Source: Cryptobacterium sp. CAG:338 (GTDB lineage Bacteria; Actinomycetota; Coriobacteriia; Coriobacteriales; Eggerthellaceae). From it: a DNA stretch of 10,499 bases. Positions 6,352 through 10,499 of this stretch are shown in pieces (the first letter of the stretch is position 1; each line of letters starts with the position of its first letter). Location: assembly GCA_000435475.1 (NCBI GenBank), contig FR896072.1:125924-136422 (forward strand). Reading direction: 5' to 3'. The notes under the pieces were generated by a model, which had not been told where the DNA came from, made no database searches, and was given only the letters and a program-made list of their open reading frames with translations. A program made the translations under genes and the position numbers.

Positions 6352-8916
6352 TTACTGTGAATCATGCTCTTCAAATGCCTTGAGTGTTTCTAACTCTAAG
6401 GCATCAACTAAAACTTCACGTGGTTTAGATCCATTTTGTGGACCAACAATACCTTTCGCTTCCAACAAGTCCATAATACGACCTGCACGTGAATACCCTA
6501 CGCTCAATCTTCGTTGTAAATTTGAAGTAGACCCTACCCCAGCAGAAACGACGATATCTGCCGCCTCCCAAACCAGTGGATCGTCAGAGCCATGAGCGGT
6601 TCCACCCGATCCGTCGGGAGAAGAATCTCCAAGCGTAATTAAGTTTGTTTTCAGAATATCATTATGGTAATCGGGCTCACCTTGTGACTTCAATTTCTCC
6701 ACGACAGCAGCAATTTCATCTTCTGAAACAAAACAACCTTGAATACGCTGAGGCTTGGCAAGTTCAGGTTTTGAAAGAAGCAAATCACCTAATCCAATAA
6801 GGTTTTCAGCTCCAGGTGTATCCAAAATAACGCGAGAATCGATACCAGAAGCAACGTTAAAAGCTATTCTGTTGGTGATGTTTGCCTTGATGAGACCCGT
6901 TACAACATTGGTCGAAGGTCTTTGAGTTGCAACAATCAAATGAATACCAGCTGCACGAGCGAGTTGAGCAAGACGAGAAATAGAAAACTCTACTTCTTTT
7001 CCGACATTCATCATCAAATCGGCCAACTCATCAATAATTATGACAATGTAGGGCATTTCCTTTGCCGGTTCATCGTTTAGCTCAAGCCCCTGTTGGACTT
7101 TAGCATTGTATTGACCAATATTGCGAGCACCAATACCCGAAAACACCTTTAGACGTCGTTCCATCTCTGCGACAGCCCACGAAAGTGCACTTGCTGCTTC
7201 TTTAGATTCAGTCACTACTGGAACATAAAGGTGAGGAATTCCGTTGTAGGGAGTAAATTCAACTCGTTTAGGGTCAATCATAATCATGCGAACTTCTGCA
7301 GGGGTGGCTCGCATCAAAATAGACATAATCATGCCATTGATTGAGACTGATTTACCAGATCCTGTTGTACCACCAATCAGAAGATGAGGCATAGTTGCAA
7401 GATCGCTTACAATGCAATTTCCCTCAACATCTTTACCGATCGCAACCTGAAGTGGTCCTTTTGGTGCATGCTTTAAAACATCCCCCAGCAAAACCATTTC
7501 ACGCTTTTTATTGGGCACTTCAATACCTACATAGTTTGTTCCAGGAATTGGTGCAAAAATTCGAACACCTGGTGCCGCAAGGGCAAGAGCGATATCGTCA
7601 GTTAGATTCGAAACCCTATTAACTCTCACTCCACTAGGAAGCTCAACTTTAAATAACGTAACCGTTGGTCCATGAACCCAACCAACCACGTTGGCAGGCA
7701 CACCAAAATCGGCAAGAGTATCCTGAAGAAGCATACCAGTTGATCGAAGAGAGGCTTCGCTTTCTTTAGTTACCTCTTTGCCTTTAGTGGTGTTTAAGAG
7801 AGACATATCAGGCAACTCGAAGCCCTCAAGAGGATGTGGACTTGCGGTATCAGAAACCTTTTTACGAACAGGCTTCTCTTCTTTTTCAGCCTGAGCAACT
7901 TGCTCACCATGAACCGAATCCTGCTTAGAACGAAGCTTTCGGGTGATCGTTGCTGGTTTCAAGTCCTCTGGATTAATCTGAGTAAATTGAATAGTCGCAA
8001 GAGAATCTTGGTTAGATTGCGTAGGCTGTTTTTCCGAACCAGCATCAAAACGCTTTGATCGCATGCGCGTAGTCGAATGTTTACCATCCAATAATTGCGT
8101 AGGAGCTTCACTTCTTCCACCTTTTACAAGCACCTGCGTATGAGCGTTATGAGAATCTGCTATCTCATTATTTCCACGCACGTCATTTTCATTAGGGTGT
8201 GGTAAACGACGAATGCGGGCAAAGGATTGCTTTGGTGCTGAATCGCTATAAAGCGGCTCATTGCTTGGTTCGTATTTATCTTCGTAATGATTTTTGATGC
8301 GCTCGTAAAGAGACGACAGTGAAAAGCCAATAATGATAAGAGCAATAACAATGAGTCCTACCATTAAGATTATTGATACGGTTGTCCCAAAAAGGCGCAA
8401 ACCAGCCCAAGCAATACCCGCGCCAAGATACCCTCCATGGTTAACAAGATATACCTGCGCGAAAAGTACATTGGGATCTTGCTCTGCTCCTGGAGTAAAA
8501 AGTGAGACTATCGTTAAAAACGCAATAAATAGAAGGGCAAAGCCAACCGCAACACGGGCTGGAACCATTTCATTTTGAAAACGAATAAGGAAGGTAACAC
8601 CCAAAATTATAAGAAGAACTGGCAAAACGTACATACCAATTCCAAGCGAAAACCGAAGCGCCATTGCAAGAGCACCAGTTACAACTCCATTTGAGGAAAA
8701 CAAAACAGTTGCGAAAAGAGCAATTGCTAGAATAATCAAAGCGACAGACGCTATATCACGCTTAGCACGTTCGTCTAAAAGGGTTCTCGGTTGAACCTCT
8801 TGTTTTTGTTTATGGTAAGCCGGTTTTGCTTTATTTGACGACGATCCGCGAGCGCCTTTTGCGGAGCCTACGGATCGTGAAGATTGCTTTTTTTGCTGAG
8901 CTTGCCTTTGTGCCAT
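6352..8916 (-). CDS. ftsK: DNA translocase FtsK/SpoIIIE family
   Basis: This 854-residue protein is a septal, membrane-anchored ATPase that pumps chromosomal DNA during division and helps resolve chromosome dimers. The N-terminus is basic and Ser/Gln-rich (1-50). Hydrophobic segments at about 55-75, 90-112, 121-141 and a pair at about 162-200 form the membrane anchor. A hydrophilic linker (about 205-385) is followed by the alpha/beta motor: Walker A GTTGSGKS at 516-523 and a Walker B strand ending IIIDE at 626-630, then ATQRPS at 663-668. The gamma winged-helix domain (about 780-850), which reads chromosomal polarity signals in the family, is complete. The loop near 711-724 reads LLLSKPELAKPQRI, where many homologues have a longer LP-G-SKP sequence. 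The ATG is preceded by AAAGGGAAGG. The gene ends 14 nt before rodZ, so the two are probably co-transcribed. A run of seven A residues occurs in codons 8-10. Confidence 0.97.
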   Translation of the reverse strand: MAQRQAQQKKQSSRSVGSAKGARGSSSNKAKPAYHKQKQEVQPRTLLDERAKRDIASVALIILAIALFATVLFSSNGVVTGALAMALRFSLGIGMYVLPVLLIILGVTFLIRFQNEMVPARVAVGFALLFIAFLTIVSLFTPGAEQDPNVLFAQVYLVNHGGYLGAGIAWAGLRLFGTTVSIILMVGLIVIALIIIGFSLSSLYERIKNHYEDKYEPSNEPLYSDSAPKQSFARIRRLPHPNENDVRGNNEIADSHNAHTQVLVKGGRSEAPTQLLDGKHSTTRMRSKRFDAGSEKQPTQSNQDSLATIQFTQINPEDLKPATITRKLRSKQDSVHGEQVAQAEKEEKPVRKKVSDTASPHPLEGFELPDMSLLNTTKGKEVTKESEASLRSTGMLLQDTLADFGVPANVVGWVHGPTVTLFKVELPSGVRVNRVSNLTDDIALALAAPGVRIFAPIPGTNYVGIEVPNKKREMVLLGDVLKHAPKGPLQVAIGKDVEGNCIVSDLATMPHLLIGGTTGSGKSVSINGMIMSILMRATPAEVRMIMIDPKRVEFTPYNGIPHLYVPVVTESKEAASALSWAVAEMERRLKVFSGIGARNIGQYNAKVQQGLELNDEPAKEMPYIVIIIDELADLMMNVGKEVEFSISRLAQLARAAGIHLIVATQRPSTNVVTGLIKANITNRIAFNVASGIDSRVILDTPGAENLIGLGDLLLSKPELAKPQRIQGCFVSEDEIAAVVEKLKSQGEPDYHNDILKTNLITLGDSSPDGSGGTAHGSDDPLVWEAADIVVSAGVGSTSNLQRRLSVGYSRAGRIMDLLEAKGIVGPQNGSKPREVLVDALELETLKAFEEHDSQ

Positions 8917-8965
8917 AGCCTTCCCTTTAGTGCGTTTAAGGTTCGTTTAGGGTGTCGAATTTAGG

Positions 8966-8993
8966 ATTTAATTACTAAGGATAGTAGTGCCAA
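8966..8993 (-). promoter_or_regulatory. Candidate sigma-70-type promoter for ftsK
   Basis: In the gap between rnj and ftsK, the minus strand reads TTGGCA (8988-8993, five of six to the -35 consensus), a 16-nt spacer, then TTAAAT (8966-8971, four of six to the -10 consensus). A transcript from here would begin near 8960 and have a leader of about 45 nt ahead of the ftsK ATG. No terminator-like hairpin is visible between rnj and ftsK, so readthrough from rnj is also possible. This is a match by eye only. Confidence 0.35.
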
Positions 8994-8998
8994 AGCGC

Positions 8999-10499
8999 TT
9001 AAATCTCAAGTAGATTAATAACCACAAGGGGACGTTGATTAGTTCTTTCCCATAAAATAGACAGAAGAGCACTTCGTGCAGATTTACGTATCGCTTTAGG
9101 CTCTTCCTGCTTTTGAAGTGCACGTTTAATGGCACTCGTTACTGAAGTGGTTACCGTGTCAACAAAGCGTGGTTCATCTCCTCCGGGGATACCATGCATT
9201 TCAATCGAAACAGGACACATTAAATCGTGCGTTTTTTTACTGATCGCACAAGCAATAACGGCTACACCTTGAGAACCTAAATTGGTACGTTCGTTCAAGA
9301 TAAATTCTGAAGTGTCGCCTACACTTAAACCATCAACCAAAATAATGCCGCTTGAAACTCCCTTTCCACGCTTCAAGCCACGATAGGTCAATTCGAGAGA
9401 TTCACCATTTTCGCAAATGAAAATATTATCTTTTTTCACCCCTGTTACTTCAGCAAGTCGCGCATGAGCACGTAAATGGGTTGCTTCACCATGCACCGGC
9501 ATAAAATACTTAGGCTGCACAATCGATAAAACAAGCTTTAGCTCTTCTGCTGAAGCATGACCCGATACATGAACTCGTGCTCTAGACTTGTCAAAGACAT
9601 CAGCTCCGATTTTCGCAAGATCGTTTACTACCTTGGTTACTGCTTTTTCATTTCCAGGAACAGGAGTAGCTGAAATAATAACCGTATCCCCTTCTTCAAT
9701 GGAAATTGTTTTATGGTTACCATTTGCAATACGAGCGAGAGCCGACAAAGGTTCTCCCTGCGATCCTGTACACATAACAACATACGAGTTAGAAGGACAA
9801 CCCTTTAGATCGTATGCATCAATTAGATTCTTGTCGGCAATATTAAGATAGCCAAGTCGACGCGCGATATCAGTATTCTGGACCATAGATCGACCAGTAA
9901 CTGCAACTTTACGACCATTACGTACGGCAGCATCACAAATTTGTTGCATTCGATGAATATGCGAAGCAAACGAAGCAACAATAACACGCCCTGTAGCCTG
10001 CGAAATAATGGTATCGAGCGCTTTTCCTACTTCAGCTTCTGAAGGAGTAAAATTCGGATTTGAAGCGTTAGTAGAGTCTGACATCATCAGATCTACGCCA
10101 ATTTTGCTAAAGCGAGCAAGCGCCCCAAAATCAGTATGAACGCCATCAATAGGGCTTTGGTCTAACTTAAAGTCACCGGTATGTAATACATTTCCCGCTG
10201 GTGATTGAAAAAACACTCCTACCGCATCTGGAATTGAGTGATTTACGGAGAAAAACTCTGCTGTAATTGAACCGAGCTTAATAGATTGGCCTGGTTTAAT
10301 TTCACAAAGCTTTGCATTTTTAATTTTATGTTCAGCTAGTTTTCCCTCAATCAAACCCAGGGTGAGTTTTGTGGCATAGATGGGAACTTTGCGATCAAGA
10401 TCCTTAAGCAGATAAGGCAAGGCTCCGGTATGGTCTTCATGTCCGTGCGTAATAATAATGCCTCGTAGTTTTTCAGCATTCTCCAACACATACGAATAA
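8999..10499 (-). CDS. rnj: Ribonuclease J (5' end of gene outside window)
   Basis: This is a metallo-beta-lactamase/beta-CASP ribonuclease, a cytoplasmic enzyme with endonuclease and 5'-to-3' exonuclease activity in mRNA decay and rRNA maturation. The reading frame stays open to the right edge. Its first in-window codons give a residue run typical of internal RNase J sequence, so the GTG at 10487-10489 is not a real start; roughly 60-70 N-terminal residues are probably missing. Counting from that GTG, the zinc-binding HGHEDH motif is at 15-20, a further metal-binding His is in VNHS (84), and HTGD is at 103-106. The beta-CASP signatures TGSQGEP (241-247), HVSGHAS (307-313) and PVHGE (331-335) follow. 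The C-terminal domain characteristic of RNase J is present and ends naturally at a TAA. All visible catalytic residues are intact. ftsK follows after 82 nt. Bacterial RNase J, not RNase Z or a CPSF-like protein, is the confident reading because of the long C-terminal domain. Confidence 0.96.
   Translation of the reverse strand, partial: YSYVLENAEKLRGIIITHGHEDHTGALPYLLKDLDRKVPIYATKLTLGLIEGKLAEHKIKNAKLCEIKPGQSIKLGSITAEFFSVNHSIPDAVGVFFQSPAGNVLHTGDFKLDQSPIDGVHTDFGALARFSKIGVDLMMSDSTNASNPNFTPSEAEVGKALDTIISQATGRVIVASFASHIHRMQQICDAAVRNGRKVAVTGRSMVQNTDIARRLGYLNIADKNLIDAYDLKGCPSNSYVVMCTGSQGEPLSALARIANGNHKTISIEEGDTVIISATPVPGNEKAVTKVVNDLAKIGADVFDKSRARVHVSGHASAEELKLVLSIVQPKYFMPVHGEATHLRAHARLAEVTGVKKDNIFICENGESLELTYRGLKRGKGVSSGIILVDGLSVGDTSEFILNERTNLGSQGVAVIACAISKKTHDLMCPVSIEMHGIPGGDEPRFVDTVTTSVTSAIKRALQKQEEPKAIRKSARSALLSILWERTNQRPLVVINLLEI

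Noticed and set aside
8931..8970. Loose repeats of GTTTAGG-like units upstream of ftsK
   Set aside because: Spacing and sequence of the units vary too much for a true tandem repeat, and the stretch is short and AT-rich.
10487..10489. GTG as the start of RNase J
   Set aside because: The frame is open to the window edge, the residues before it (YSY) fit the RNase J family, and the N-terminal strands of the beta-lactamase fold would be missing.
1..10499. Mobile element, CRISPR array, tRNA or rRNA gene, or defence island
   Set aside because: No transposase, integrase, regular repeat-spacer pattern, tRNA-like cloverleaf or defence-related protein was found; all large frames are accounted for by housekeeping genes.

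Overview
The window reads as a chromosomal housekeeping segment from a moderately AT-rich bacterium. All eight recognisable genes lie on the minus strand, so transcription runs from high to low coordinates. The order is rnj (RNase J, cut by the right edge), ftsK, rodZ, yajQ, rimO, a pgsA-cinA fusion, recA and recX. The rnj-ftsK-(HTH protein)-pgsA-(cinA)-recA-recX order matches what is known from Actinobacteria, and partly from Firmicutes. Together with the recA control region, a RodZ-type HTH membrane protein and rather low G+C by eye, it suggests a low-GC actinobacterium. My best guess is class Coriobacteriia, perhaps Atopobium-like. That is inference from gene order and protein character, not a database match.

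Right part (about 4550-10499): RNase J for RNA turnover and 5'-end processing, then the DNA translocase FtsK after an 82-nt gap with a candidate promoter. RodZ, a membrane-anchored morphogenesis protein, follows 14 nt later. YajQ, a nucleotide/RNA-binding family protein, comes after an 83-nt gap, and RimO, the ribosomal protein S12 methylthiotransferase, begins 7 nt after yajQ.

Middle (2011-3258): the rimO stop overlaps the GTG start of a gene that encodes phosphatidylglycerophosphate synthase and a CinA C-terminal (NMN amidohydrolase-type) domain in one polypeptide. This fusion is the most unusual protein in the window.

Left part (1-2010): a 242-nt intergenic region separates pgsA-cinA from recA. 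It holds an AT-rich perfect inverted repeat just after the fusion gene, a second split inverted repeat, and one or two recA promoters. The proximal promoter has a perfect 16-bp LexA/SOS palindrome filling its 17-bp spacer. recA and recX follow as a damage-response pair, with RecX expected to modulate RecA filaments. The last 131 nt hold no gene, only a weak candidate promoter for whatever lies downstream.

I found no mobile element, CRISPR array, rRNA or tRNA gene, toxin-antitoxin pair or defence system. I do not think the window hides a large undescribed system. The points worth a second look are the PgsA-CinA fusion, the layout of the recA control region, and the RodZ variant with a Ser-rich tail and an altered MreB-contact position.
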